Positions 11,337-22,322 of a stretch of 64,000 nt of DNA are shown here, in pieces. The stretch comes from Saururus chinensis (Eukaryota; Streptophyta; Magnoliopsida; Piperales; Saururaceae). The position numbers and the translations under genes were made by a program. The notes under the pieces were generated by a model. That model was not told where the DNA came from and ran no database searches. It saw nothing but the letters and a program-made list of their open reading frames with translations. Location: contig CP141149.1 of the NCBI GenBank assembly GCA_035235625.1, positions 15,999,893 through 16,063,892 of the forward strand, in the 5' to 3' direction. Position 1 is the first letter of the stretch; every line of letters starts with the position of its first letter.

Positions 11337-12478
11337 TGAAATTAATCCAACAAAAATTACCCAAGCAACACACTTTAAGTAATTAAAGCAAGGAAAATTA
11401 TAAGAGGAGCAAATTAACAAATTAAGGCACACAAATAAGCAAGATTATCAATTATTTCTAGAAGAAAATGAATAAAATGGGAAAAATTGATAAATCAAAC
11501 CCTATCACAAGTTATCTAGCACTAGAAATCAAACTATAGGAAGATTAAGCAAGATATTCATGCACTAGCATGCAAAAACAAATTGATATCATAGAGCAAA
11601 CTCAATTTATCAATGAAAACCCTCAACGACCACTTGTGAGTTTAATATCCGTCTTGTCCACCTAGCGGATTACCACATTGACCCTAGTTTGATTATCTAA
11701 TAAAAATAAAAACTACAAGATATGACCTCTTTGTGTAGAATTTTCTTATGTAGCATAAATAATGAAAACCTGATCTCTATGCGTACTCACGATAAATCAA
11801 TGATCAAACCATAAAGCATGCGAAACCACACAACTACATAAGGATTTAACATGGAAACCTTAAACTTAGGTAGAAAACTACGATAGTCCCAACAAGGATT
11901 AAATCAATGCACTACTAGCAAGTAAGATACTTACATGACACATGAAAACCGCAAACCTTAGTTTTGACTCTAATGCAAACTCCTTTTGTTTAGATCTCTA
12001 CAAATTCTTATCATTGTTGGCCTTCAATTCTTCTCCTCAAGCACTTGAAATTTTAATCTCTTCTTTCTTTGTCTTTGTCTTATTCTAGCCTTCAATAAGC
12101 TCTTCGTGTTCTATTGATTTTAGTCTTTGGGTTCTTCAATCTCTCTTTGAAGATTTTCTGCAACTCCTCTTTAAAATTTTTGTGTGAAATTTTCTTTTAG
12201 TTGTACATCAACATCATGAATTCACCATTGATATTCTCTTCAAACTCCTTTGTGAATTCTCAAGGAAAACTATCACATCCCATGATTTTTAAGAACATAT
12301 AGAAAGTTAAACTATAATCAGAGCTTGCTCGGATTGCAACCTGGAAACATCTTACCATAAACATAACATAATATAGTTCATTTCCTAGGAAATACATTGT
12401 CTATTTACAAGCACACAAGTAAAGATATAAACAAGTCTTCTCAATCCCAACAAAATAAGAAAAGTACTTAGGACCTAC
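11337..12478. other. retrotransposon-like noncoding sequence
   Basis: AT-rich sequence with no convincing frame. Its position upstream (minus strand) of the copia gag fragment suggests leader or LTR sequence of that element, but no LTR ends or primer-binding site were found. Confidence 0.3.
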
Positions 12479-14358
12479 TGGTGCGGTCATAGATCTTTAA
12501 TCACTTGTTGAAGCTCCGAAAAAGTGCATTTTTACTGGTCTCTTCTACCTACATCTATAAATCACATAATCAAGTAAATAGATAATACTTTTTGAAAACG
12601 AGTGTGTGCCTCTCACCTAAAAACTCCCCAAGGGCTTCTTCCTACATATCGAAAATGCTACTAGGGTTTGTAAGCTCTCATGGCTTACTACTAGTGTCCC
12701 TGATACCTAATCCATCCTAAGGAGTTTGTTGTGGGTACAAAACAATAACCTCTTACTCCTCTACAGATTATCTATAAAACACTTTGTGCTTGTAGAGGGA
12801 AGAGCCACCCATGCTCCTGGGGCGCCAAGATTTAGATACCAGAAAGTTTTCCCATGATACTCTCTACCTTAGCACGTGTAGCCTTAATAGGTACCCTTCG
12901 TTAGGGGCTATTTAGGGGTCTTGCCCTTCGTTAGGGGCTCACCAGGTTAATATGCATACCATGTATCTAATTCCAAACCGGATTATAATTGTGCACTCTT
13001 TATTCATTGAGCTCTATTGGTACGTCTACCAAGTTAAGCTCTAGACAATCAAATAACTCTTAAATTCCCCAACTCAAATGAGAGTTTTCTTTTTTAGAAC
13101 ATCCTTCCTCGAGGTTGAACCTTTCAAAATCCTAGCCTCGCCTCTACAAGTTATGATTGTGTTACTGATAATGATTATATAGGTAGGGTTGGTCGCTCGT
13201 TCTAATGAGACAGTTACCCCTTCTCTATCTCTTCCCAGTAACTCGGTCAACATGATTGTACACATTTTTCCAAATAATTTTGGGAAAGCAATAATTCCAT
13301 AAAACCGTCTTTCAATCCTATTGTACTCATGTATAATTAAAATAATGGCAAAACAAGATTTTCTCTATATCACATAGCATAATTCATAATTTCCTTCAAG
13401 AGATAAACACTCAATCAAACAATTATATGTGGCAATCTTAAAATATACATGGAAATTACTCAAGTATTTAACTAAACCTATCTATATAAAATTCAAAAGA
13501 TAGCCTATGTAAGTATTTATGTCTTAAAGAGGATAAGAACCCCCTACCTAAGCTTCTTCACAAATTCGAAGGCGAGAAACAAGGTACTTCTTAATTGGAT
13601 GATGAATTTTGCTCTTTTAGAGTCATCAAATCCTTAAAACAAGCCTCCCATCATGTAGAGCACACTCGATTTAGGTGGAAACGCTTCTTGAACCACCCAA
13701 ATTCGACTTAAAACGGCTTAGAAATTGGAAAATGAAGTTTGAGGTGTGCAAAAGTGGAAAAAGTGGAAATCAAAAGGCCTCTGCACTATTTATAAGTGTG
13801 TGAGGCTGTTCCGCAAGTCACATGGCATGTAGAATGCACTCTACGCATTGCAGGGCCCTTGGGGTGTGTGGCACATGCTGTTGTGCATCGTGTGGGGCCC
13901 CTGCATGCCGCGCTAACCTAACGCACAGGTTCTGTGCATGAAGCAAGGTGGGTGCGGGCCGACACAGGATGACGTGCAAATTTCCACGCACTGCGCAACC
14001 AAATGCAGGCCCCTACACGTAGCTAGCATTGCCATTTTTTTTCTTTTTGTCTTAATTTGAAAACCGAAATTCAAAACATCAAAGGAACGTATCTCCCTAC
14101 CCTGTGTGTTCTTAGTACTATTGAGCTTGTATCGACGGGCCCTTTGAAACTAGACCCCACTTGGGTATGTTATCTTGCACTTTTAAAGTGGATCCTGCCC
14201 ATGTGGTGCGCTTCCTGAGGCCATAACTTACGACCCTAGTGTCCGATTTAGGCATTCTTATGATCATTATGCTCATCTCACAAAGTTCTATTAAACACTC
14301 TTAACTTTTACCACAAAATATTATAAAAAAAGATAGTTCAAAAACTATGGATGTTACA
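12479..14358 (-). mobile_element. Ty3/gypsy LTR, same family as 30256-31999
   Basis: On the minus strand it begins TGTAACATCC and ends near CTATGACCGCACCA, comparable with the ATGACGGTCGCCACA end of the LTR at 30256. Matching blocks include GTCCGATTTAGGCATTCTTA and TTGTATCGACGGGCCC (also at 36735-36975 and, inverted, near 30490). A GC-rich block of palindromic words occupies 13790-14030. Target duplications were not found, so the left boundary is approximate. Confidence 0.55.
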
Positions 14359-15060
14359 AAAACAATATGAAAAGGTCTGTCTTTTCTTCTCCAATTTTTT
14401 TTAGGTTTTCCTCTCTTCAATTTTGTCACTTCTTATACTTCATATATGTCTCCAAAACGATTTGGCATTTGACTTCAACAAGGAAAGAAATCCAATCTAG
14501 AAAGACTTTTTTAGGGCAACTAAAACTGCTAGCAATCTATCGTTTACTATTTTCTAAACACACGATTCCTTGAGTGATCAATCAGTCTATGAAGCAATCG
14601 TTTGATAAACTCTTGGCTTCGTTTTACAAAACACTAATTCAAGTGTCGACTGATCTTTTTCGGATGCGATCGATTGATTGTACAACTATTCATCAAGGAT
14701 CAATTGATTCAATCAACACATAATTCTAGCGATCGATTGATGACACTGTTTAATTATTATTTGGTCCTTTTACCCAAAAAGCTTTTGAAACCTCTAAAAT
14801 TACTTTTAAAACTTCTCCAAGTAATTTTGGTATGAAAATGTGAGCTAAATAAGCTTCATAATCCATCAACATCCATTAGTCTTCAGTTTCGGGCTATAAG
14901 TGCACGCTTGCTCTTATTTTTCAAGTCCATCAATTCTAAACCTAACTCAACCACAACTATATCTAATCATATTTTAAGACTAATTACATACTCAAGGTTT
15001 TTGACATAAGACTAAGAAATTAGCCAATAAACCAAACATATGACACATATTCTAACATGG
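14359..15060. mobile_element. fragment of another LTR element with ATCGATTGAT words
   Basis: This stretch contains a cluster of GATCGATTGAT-like words (14570-14750), followed by sequence resembling 3' parts of copia-type elements. No coding frame or ends were found. It is assigned to a mobile element by composition and neighbourhood only. Confidence 0.3.
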
Positions 15061-15941
15061 ACAACTACTTCAGTCTCATTGGCTATGTATGGAGTGAGCG
15101 AGTTGGGTTTTAACATCCCCAAAAGGGTCATAAAGTAAAATGCTTGTCACTAATATTAACCCGCATAGTTTTTAAATAGGTGGCTGATAAAACAAAAGCA
15201 CGGCCTCCAAATGCATCTTTTCCACAAAAACAATGATTTGTGTTTCTAACCCGATGAGACTATCTCATACTCTTTACTAGGACTATCTGAATTTCAAAAA
15301 ACATTCATCCCATTCTAGGGAGGTCCAACATAAATTGATCTCCTTTTCTTGCCCAACAACTCATGGAAGAATTATAAAGTTCATTCCTACTTCAAATGAT
15401 CAATACTAGTATAAGTAGAATACTTAAGTTAATACTTGTAAACCAAATAAAACTCGTAACTATAATAATAAAAACCACTGACATACCATTCTATCACACC
15501 CTACTAGAATAGAATTGAAGCATGGCCTTTCTCTCCAAAATTACCAAAATACTCTCGTAGCTGCTAAAAATAATCAAACTGTTGGACACCAGAGCTCTTC
15601 TAAAAATCCTTCTACATAGTCCAATCTTCTTTCTCCTTGAAATTTTTCTTAAATGCTTTGGATGATCAATGATCCTATAAAATTGTTGTTCAATTGTAAT
15701 GAGCATTAAGTGGTGTTCTACTTAGGATCCTTTGTAATAGGGTAAGTGAGAACCTGTTTATACTTCTCATTATAGTTGTTAACGAATCACTTGCTAAAAA
15801 TTTAAAAGAAAAAAACAAATAACAAATATGTTCGGCTAGAGTGCAATAATTAATGGAGCCCCTAGAGGTCCACCATGTTTCTTTCCCATACATATATAAC
15901 CCTCACAAAAGCTAGGATGCTTGAAACTTCTTTCACAAGCA
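15061..15941. other. 3' flank of the FKBP18 gene
   Basis: No gene, repeat ends or RNA gene recognised. The right part should include the 3' untranslated region of the minus-strand FKBP gene that stops at 15942. Confidence 0.4.
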
Positions 15942-18900
15942 TTAGCCTTCAACAATCTTTACAGGAGTCCTGTTTGGGAATAAAAAGTTTTAATCATTAA
16001 CTTAAAAAAGTAGCTTGTATAATACGGAGCATAGAAAAAGCTAGTTAACAAGAAAATTCTGATAGCACAAAAAAATATACATGAACTTTATACGTACCCA
16101 AATGGGCTTTGTTTTATAGAAAGTAGTTCAACATCCAACTGCAAATTTATGGGGAAAATGAAACATGCATTACTATTAGCAAAGTAATAAAAATTTTGGA
16201 CAAACTCACGATAGAGTGAAAAAAAAAGAGAAGTAGGGTAATGAAATTGAAAGAGAAGAATGAATAAGGGCTAAATCCCCCATAAGGAACAATTTCATAA
16301 TCATAACAGTCCCTTTAGGTGATAAGTCATCTCCCTATTCATAGAGGGTGGGCTACCTCTTTAATGTAAAATTAAAGATCTTCTAATTGAAGCATCTAAA
16401 ATAGAAGACCTAACAATCAAACTCTTTAGACTATGCTGAATAATTATAGTCTTTTATTCACATACCATGTCCTAAAACATAAAATAAACTCATAGAAGAA
16501 AATTTTCACATGGGAATAGAATATTATGTGGGTCCCTACTCCATGAATAGTTTTTTACCTACCTTTACACAGTTAAACCTCTTTATTTTCTTTTCTTCTG
16601 TCTCCTCTAATCTTAATACTTGAATTATAATTTGTTTTGTGCTCAGTAATTGGATAACCCACAGTTGTGTAATCATGTTGTGTTTTGCTATTCTTTATTA
16701 CATTTATTTACATTATTCCAACAAAACATATTTTAGGAATTTAAATGTCGCTATTATACTAAAAGTTAGATATTTCTAAAATAAACTTAACAACTTGCAG
16801 ATCAGTAGACCCATGAAGTTTGCCAATAACAAAAGTTAAGAACTATTCTAAAAAGTGAGTTACTTTTATGAACAACTACATCTTAATACCTCAATGGTTG
16901 CATTAGGGGGAATTTCTTGAACTCCTTTGCTCCCATAAGCTAGCTCAGGAGGAAGAATCAACAATCTCTGTGAAATATTTATAAAAGATGTAAAGTATCT
17001 CATTTCAAGTCCTATATAATTGATGCTACTATTCAATATTCTGACACAAAGATCATTGATTAATATGTTAAAGAAAAACAAAATTTGAAGTTTATTCTTT
17101 GAAAAGAACTTGAATTTAATTATATAAGTATCAACTACTGTTCTTATACAATAAATCAAGCAGCTATAACCTATTAGGTACTAATGTGAGAGACATAGAT
17201 AAGTGAATTCAAGTTGGTTATGCATAATTTGTATTCCTAGTCAAGAAATAGAAAAAGGGTTGAGTAGGTGGCCACCAACTCTAAAAACTAGTTGAAAGAC
17301 AGCTCATTTAAATACAAATAAGATGTGTTATTTACTAAAGGATGAGGAAGTATGAACTTGTTACCTAAAGAAATTGTTATTAGGTTAGGATTTTAAATGA
17401 TTTTCTTATAGGGCCTTTGTCCTTTTCTCTTCATACACTATGTCAAACAACCCATCTAGCTAACACATAACATCAGTTGATTGGGAAGATAACCAAGCCC
17501 AATTTTGAGGCAAGTGGGAGGTAATTGGCCCCAGCCTAAAATTTTTAAACCTATGCTAAATGTTTGTTTAGAGATGCAGCCCCCTAATGCATTTAAAAGA
17601 GTTACATCCTTGTAAAACAAAATATTAGGGTGTTAACCTCCATTGTGCAAATTTATTAGCAAGTTTACGATCTAAGAATGCAGAGCATTGATAGTGGTGC
17701 TCAATTTATTTTCTTCTCACATGAACATGATATGTAAATTACTTCACAAATTCGCAAATCTTATAATTTTAAATTCTACTTTCTAACCTGTCCTCCAACA
17801 TGCATGCCTTGCACACCAAGATCTAAACCTTTGAGAACTGTTCCTTTCTCTGATTGTCCAACGTCAAATCCATATGGCTGCAAAAGTTTCCATGTCCTCA
17901 ATGTTAAAAGAAATAATTTTTTTTGAAAAATCTAGATAACCATAATTTAATGAACCACATATTCAATTATAAGTTCTTAAGAAAAATTGTCCAACTGATG
18001 TTCTTTTGGCAATCAATTAATTCATTTTGAAAAACCAAATGTAGCTAATAATGTGGGATGGAGAGAGTATTTGTTTATAGAAGTGCTTATTTTTCTCTTA
18101 CTGTACCGCCTCCAACACCAAGCCCTTGCCTACTAGTCATAAATGTTATTCCTTTCCATTTGGCAACATAATGAACCTACATCAAAATAGAAAACAAAAA
18201 CTTGAGATATTGAATGCATAAGAATTGCATTTATCATATAATACAATGCAAAGCTCTAAAATGACTTCTTGTGGTTTTCTCTTATTTTAACCATACGAGA
18301 AATTCAAACAGAAAGTCCTCAAGTAATCATTTAATACAGTTAAACTATCAGAGACCATAACCGTACTGCAACCCGTGATCCTTTCTTTGCTATGGGCCCA
18401 CCTCCCACCTTCAAGTCATAGTACCTGGTTGAGAAAACATCAAATACATAAGGTAAATGGATTATCTTACTTTTTGCTGCACACCTTTTTTTCTTATCTT
18501 GTTTATTGGTGTAAATTTTAGACACAAATAAATAGCTGAGAAATATAAATCAGAAGTCACAAATATAACTGATTAAATAAAGCTCATATCACATTTATCA
18601 ACAATGTTTAAAAACATGAGAATAAAAAAACACTCAAAGCTTTCATCCCCAAATACCAAATAGTTTCAAGTTACTTCCTGAGTAGATATTACTCCCTTCA
18701 TCCCATTTTAATTTTTAGCATTTGAAGAAATGTGATATTTAAGAAAAACCTACAAGTAAGGGTCTAACCTATTTTACTCCATCCACTAATTGTTATGAGA
18801 AGAAGGATATGAAATAGGACAATTAATATGGGTCATTTTTTCCAAATAAGGCTATTAAATGGTATGAGGGGAGTAGTAAATACTAGAAGATAATAATGAC

Positions 18901-20808
18901 ATCCAAGTAAGATTGTGAAAAAATAAATAAATCATAAATTTTTGAAGCAACTTATGCTAAAGTTGGAAAAATGTAAGAAAGAAATAATGGCTGAAAATAA
19001 GTTGGACATCAGATAGATGTAAAATGGAATATATTATTATCATTATTATGATAAATGACTAATTCCTACAACATGGAAGTTCTGTATTTTCTTTCATTTT
19101 GTGGGAGCACCAGGAAATCTGACAAAACGATACTAAATTTATGTGACAACAATGCCATTATGGATAGGGTGAAATAGCCCACATTGGAAAGAACTCCAAA
19201 CTTTCCATTCAACAATAATCAACAAATTTTCTTTTTCAGTTAAGCTTCAATACAAGTATATGTAAGGTTAGAGCAACAGTGTCCTGCAACATTTGCTCTT
19301 ATATTAAGCATTATGGGAGATTGGGGGTAAACGTCCACAAAAAAGGCTTTCCTTAAGCTCTATTAAATCCAGTCTACAAATAAACTATTTTGAGTGACAA
19401 ACAAAAAAATATACTCCTTCTCTAATAGCTCCATTTGGTTTTTTAAAATGAACTAAAATGGTGCTGTTAATGTTGGACAAATGGAGTATTAATTTAAGAA
19501 TTCTATGGAAAGCAATGTTTATGTTATGAACCATGGTCATGACAAGACTAACAGATGCTGGAAATGATAAGGAGTATAACAATTTATACTAACTTTAGCC
19601 CATTTGGAAGGGTAGTGAATTCGCTCTCAGGTACTTTTGCACCTCTAAGCTACAGCCAGAAAGATGATCATGGTAAGAACAGACAGTATTCAGGCATATA
19701 GAAATAAAAGTGATGAGATAAACAAACCATGAACAATTAATCATATATGTTACCGCTCTTCTGCTTGTACTAACAGCCTCAGCTACATCACATGCCAATA
19801 AACCAGCCCCTGAACCATAAAAAATAAGATACTCCCTCCATCCCACATTAATAGCTCCATTTGTTTTTTCAAAATGAATTAATTTTAATTTATTTTGAAA
19901 AACCAAATGGAGCTATTAATTTGGAACAGAGGAAGTACTTAGCACAACAACAAAACTCAATAAATAGATCAAATATAATAACGGGCAGCGTCTTTGTAAT
20001 GGAAGATCATTAAGTTGTTATAAAAAAAAGATCATTAAGTTGTCCAAAAAAGCCAAAATGTTACACAATTTGCCGCATGGTGAGTGCTAAAAGAAAACCA
20101 TATAATGGGGCTATGCATGTGATCCTATCACTTGAAGGTGCATTAGATAATTATGTAGGTAAAAGAATTACTAAGATCATACATTCTGGATTTGCAATCA
20201 AGTTAACATTTTTTTCTGCTTTGAATCCAGTTTTATCCAAAGAAGCATAACCTGTATATTCTGTTTTCCTTTTAACCTGGATACAATTTATGGGTCAGAG
20301 GGATTCGAATTCGATCCTAGTAGATTGTATATGAACCACAAAAAATTCAAACTAGTTCAGATAAAACACTTCAGTTTATAACTTAACAAGCTTAAAAGCC
20401 AGCCTAGCCAATCAGAATGCATTAGTTTTCTATATACGCACTACTATGCAAGGCAAATAGAGGAAAACATAATGCTGGCCTGGTTAGAATTCTGCAAGAA
20501 ACCTTTATTTTCAAAATAAAAAAAAAGGCCGGAAGTGGCAAACCTGCAGCAAAAAGAGAGCCTATGATGTCTCTTCTTCCGGCACCATCCACACAATTCA
20601 GTGCAGGCCTCAACGATTGATCATCGGCACAACAGCACTTCACCCTTAGCTTTTCGTGGAATCTTCTACTGCCTTCATATTCATTTCCAACAGAGACAGA
20701 TAGATTTATATACGTACATGCAGCGAGAGAGAGAGAGAGAGAGAGAGAGTTACTTGAATGGGGAGATAGGGAAGTGAGGGGCAGTGGATGGAGGAGAGAG
20801 AGCACCAT
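15942..20808 (-). CDS. FKBP18: FKBP-type peptidyl-prolyl isomerase, thylakoid lumen (FKBP18-like)
   Basis: Nine coding exons, all GT-AG and in phase: 20808-20544, 19809-19754, 19649-19594, 18424-18367, 18176-18102, 17877-17788, 16967-16890, 16138-16098, 15969-15942. They encode 248 residues. Seen: a Ser/Leu-rich plastid transit region; a twin-arginine (GRRD, 77-80) followed by a hydrophobic stretch and an AEA site (98-100), as in Tat signals for the thylakoid lumen; an FKBP domain from about 118 to 241 with VHYVAKWKG (146-154), PYGFDVGQ (171), GGQRLLILPPELAYG (198-212) and IPPNATIE; and a C-terminal SPFGTPVKIVEG matching plant FKBP18. Role (family): catalyses prolyl cis-trans isomerisation in plastids; substrates are unknown. 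Introns hold MITEs. Exon 1 contains a GA/CT dinucleotide run and an 81-base segment (20753-20673) with good splice sites that could be spliced out in frame, giving 221 residues. Confidence 0.93.
18000..18072. repeat. half of a Stowaway-like MITE in an FKBP18 intron
   Basis: The right half, ending AATGTGGGATGGAGAGAGTA, matches the ends of neighbouring Stowaway copies. A left terminus was not found. Confidence 0.45.
18692..18873. repeat. Stowaway MITE upstream of FKBP18 exon 4
   Basis: The element runs from CTCCCTTCATCCC to GGTATGAGGGGAG with TA on each side (18690-18691, 18874-18875). The termini are inverted and about 182 bp apart. Confidence 0.7.
19414..19486. repeat. short Stowaway MITE
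   Basis: A 73-bp element, CTCCTTCTCTAATAGC to GTTGGACAAATGGAG, flanked by TA at 19412-19413 and 19487-19488, in an FKBP18 intron. Confidence 0.7.
19832..19935. repeat. Stowaway MITE next to FKBP18 exon 2
   Basis: A 104-bp near-perfect hairpin from CTCCCTCCATCCCACATT to GGAACAGAGGAAG, with TA on both sides (19830-19831, 19936-19937). Its inner arms (TAGCTCCATTTG / CAAATGGAGCTA) pair along almost the whole length. It lies 23 bases upstream of the exon 2 acceptor, so it could affect splicing. Confidence 0.85.
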
Positions 20809-20994
20809 GGGGGAAGCTCGGAGCGGGAAGATGGAAGACAGGAATAGACAGTTTTATCAGTTGTAGGAAGCAGGAGATGAGGGAGGGCTGAGTAGATAAC
20901 GCTCTCGCTATAGGAAGGAGTTGTAATCCCCTGGTGAAGCTTCACCAGGGATGCCTCTGGTGATGCTTCACCAGCCAACCACGTACAAGCTCAT

Positions 20995-21010
20995 CACGTG
21001 AGACCACGTG
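20995..21010. promoter_or_regulatory. paired G-boxes, left arm
   Basis: Two CACGTG hexamers separated by AGAC lie in the left arm of the foldback element. CACGTG is the core site for bZIP and bHLH/PIF factors that control light and ABA genes. Function here is inferred from the motif and position only. Confidence 0.5.
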
Positions 21011-21783
21011 AAATTATATTGGATGACATTTGAGAAAATGCTGTTTCTAAAAAAATTTATTGTGGGGCCCGCATTAAATGAAAACATCCGCATTAAAAGA
21101 AAATGTTTTTTAAACCGATTCCGTCCCGTACCACTTTTGCAGCATCCTTTTGAATGTAAATATTTTTTTTCTGCCTCCATTAATGAGCTTTCTTTTCCCA
21201 TCTGGCCATTTTGTTTAACTTTTATTAACAAATAGTATATTTTTCTTTTATACTTTATAACCTATTAATTTATTTTGTTTTTTTCTGTTAAAATATGTTT
21301 TTTAATGGAATTCCTAGGAGCATTGAAGCGTCTGTCTAGATTGCACTGACGCGTCTATATTTTTTGAAAGGTTTATAAAAATTATGTGAGTTAAAAGTAG
21401 AAGATAGCATGGAGGATATGACCGAGAATAAAAAAACTTCTTATCGGGGCATCTTGTATACAACCTGCTTTATAGCATAAAACAAGCCTTGAAGCATCTG
21501 TTTTAAAACAAGCCTTAAGTTTAATAAAAAGTACAAAATAAATTAAATTAAAAAATATAAAAAGAAAGAAATAATATATTTTAATAAAAGTCAGAAAGAG
21601 AGCTTTAATGGAGGCTGTAAAAAAATTTTGTACAGACGGGAAGAGATAGGAGGCTGCAAAAGTTTGGTACGGGACCGAATTGGTTTAAGAAATTAGGTTT
21701 TCTTTTAATGCCCCATGATGATAAGTTACGGAAACGGCATTTTCTCTCATGCCCGATTTCTCAAATGCCATCGAATATAATAT

Positions 21784-21799
21784 CACGTGAGACCACGTG
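21784..21799. promoter_or_regulatory. paired G-boxes, right arm
   Basis: The same CACGTGAGACCACGTG unit as in the left arm, about 530 bp upstream of the MRS2-11 start codon. Whether it is bound is unknown. Confidence 0.5.
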
Positions 21800-22322
21800 A
21801 TAAGCTTGTACGTGGTCGGCTGGTGAAGCTTCACCAGGGGATTACAAGTGCTATAGGAAGGGCTCTGCTTCAGCAGCAGCCTCAAAGAGAAAGAAAACAA
21901 CAAACTACAGGTTGGCCCAGCTAAGTGTAACTGGTCCCTCCCAAAGTCCCAAGTGACCGTTACCCCATTTTACTACTACCCAGTAAAATATGTATGGACC
22001 TTTTCTCTGTTTTACTGCTTGTAAAAGAGGAGGGAAGGAAATGTCTGCGTAGATTCCCAATTATCGGTTTATCCGTTAATGTCCTCCACACCAACCTGCA
22101 GACATGCCCAGATAAGCTCTCAGCCACAAACCCACTTCAGGCCAAGAATGATTCCCTTCCCAAACTTCATTCAGTTCTTAATGCTTGCATCACCCTGAAA
22201 TTTTTTCTTCTTCTTGAATCTTATGGTCTACAGTAGAATTTTTGTGCATTGGCTCATTTGAGAAGAGGTTTCCTTGTACAAGATCCTCTGGGAGTGAGTG
22301 GGTAGTGCAGCAGAGAAGGGAG

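Larger units (their letters stand above)
20918..21849. mobile_element. Mutator-like foldback (non-autonomous) element
   Basis: This 932-bp element has long terminal inverted repeats of roughly 300 bp and an 11-bp target duplication GCTATAGGAAG (20907-20917 and 21850-21860). That duplication length fits Mutator-like elements. Its ends read GAGTTGTAATCCCC and GGGGATTACAAGT. Each arm carries the 20-bp palindrome CCTGGTGAAGCTTCACCAGG and a CACGTG-AGAC-CACGTG pair. It has no transposase. It lies in the short gap between the divergent FKBP18 and MRS2-11 genes, about 110 bp upstream of the FKBP18 start codon. Confidence 0.88.

Noticed and set aside
20281..20330. GGATTCGAATTCGATCC, tRNA-like T-loop in an FKBP18 intron
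   Set aside because: No matching acceptor stem or anticodon arm is found around it.
20706..20978. 90-residue minus-strand frame overlapping FKBP18 exon 1
   Set aside because: It runs from the foldback element into the 5' leader in a different frame and matches nothing.
22242..22322. Upstream in-frame start of MRS2-11
   Set aside because: The ATG at 22323 has a better context and gives a typical plastid transit peptide beginning MAS.
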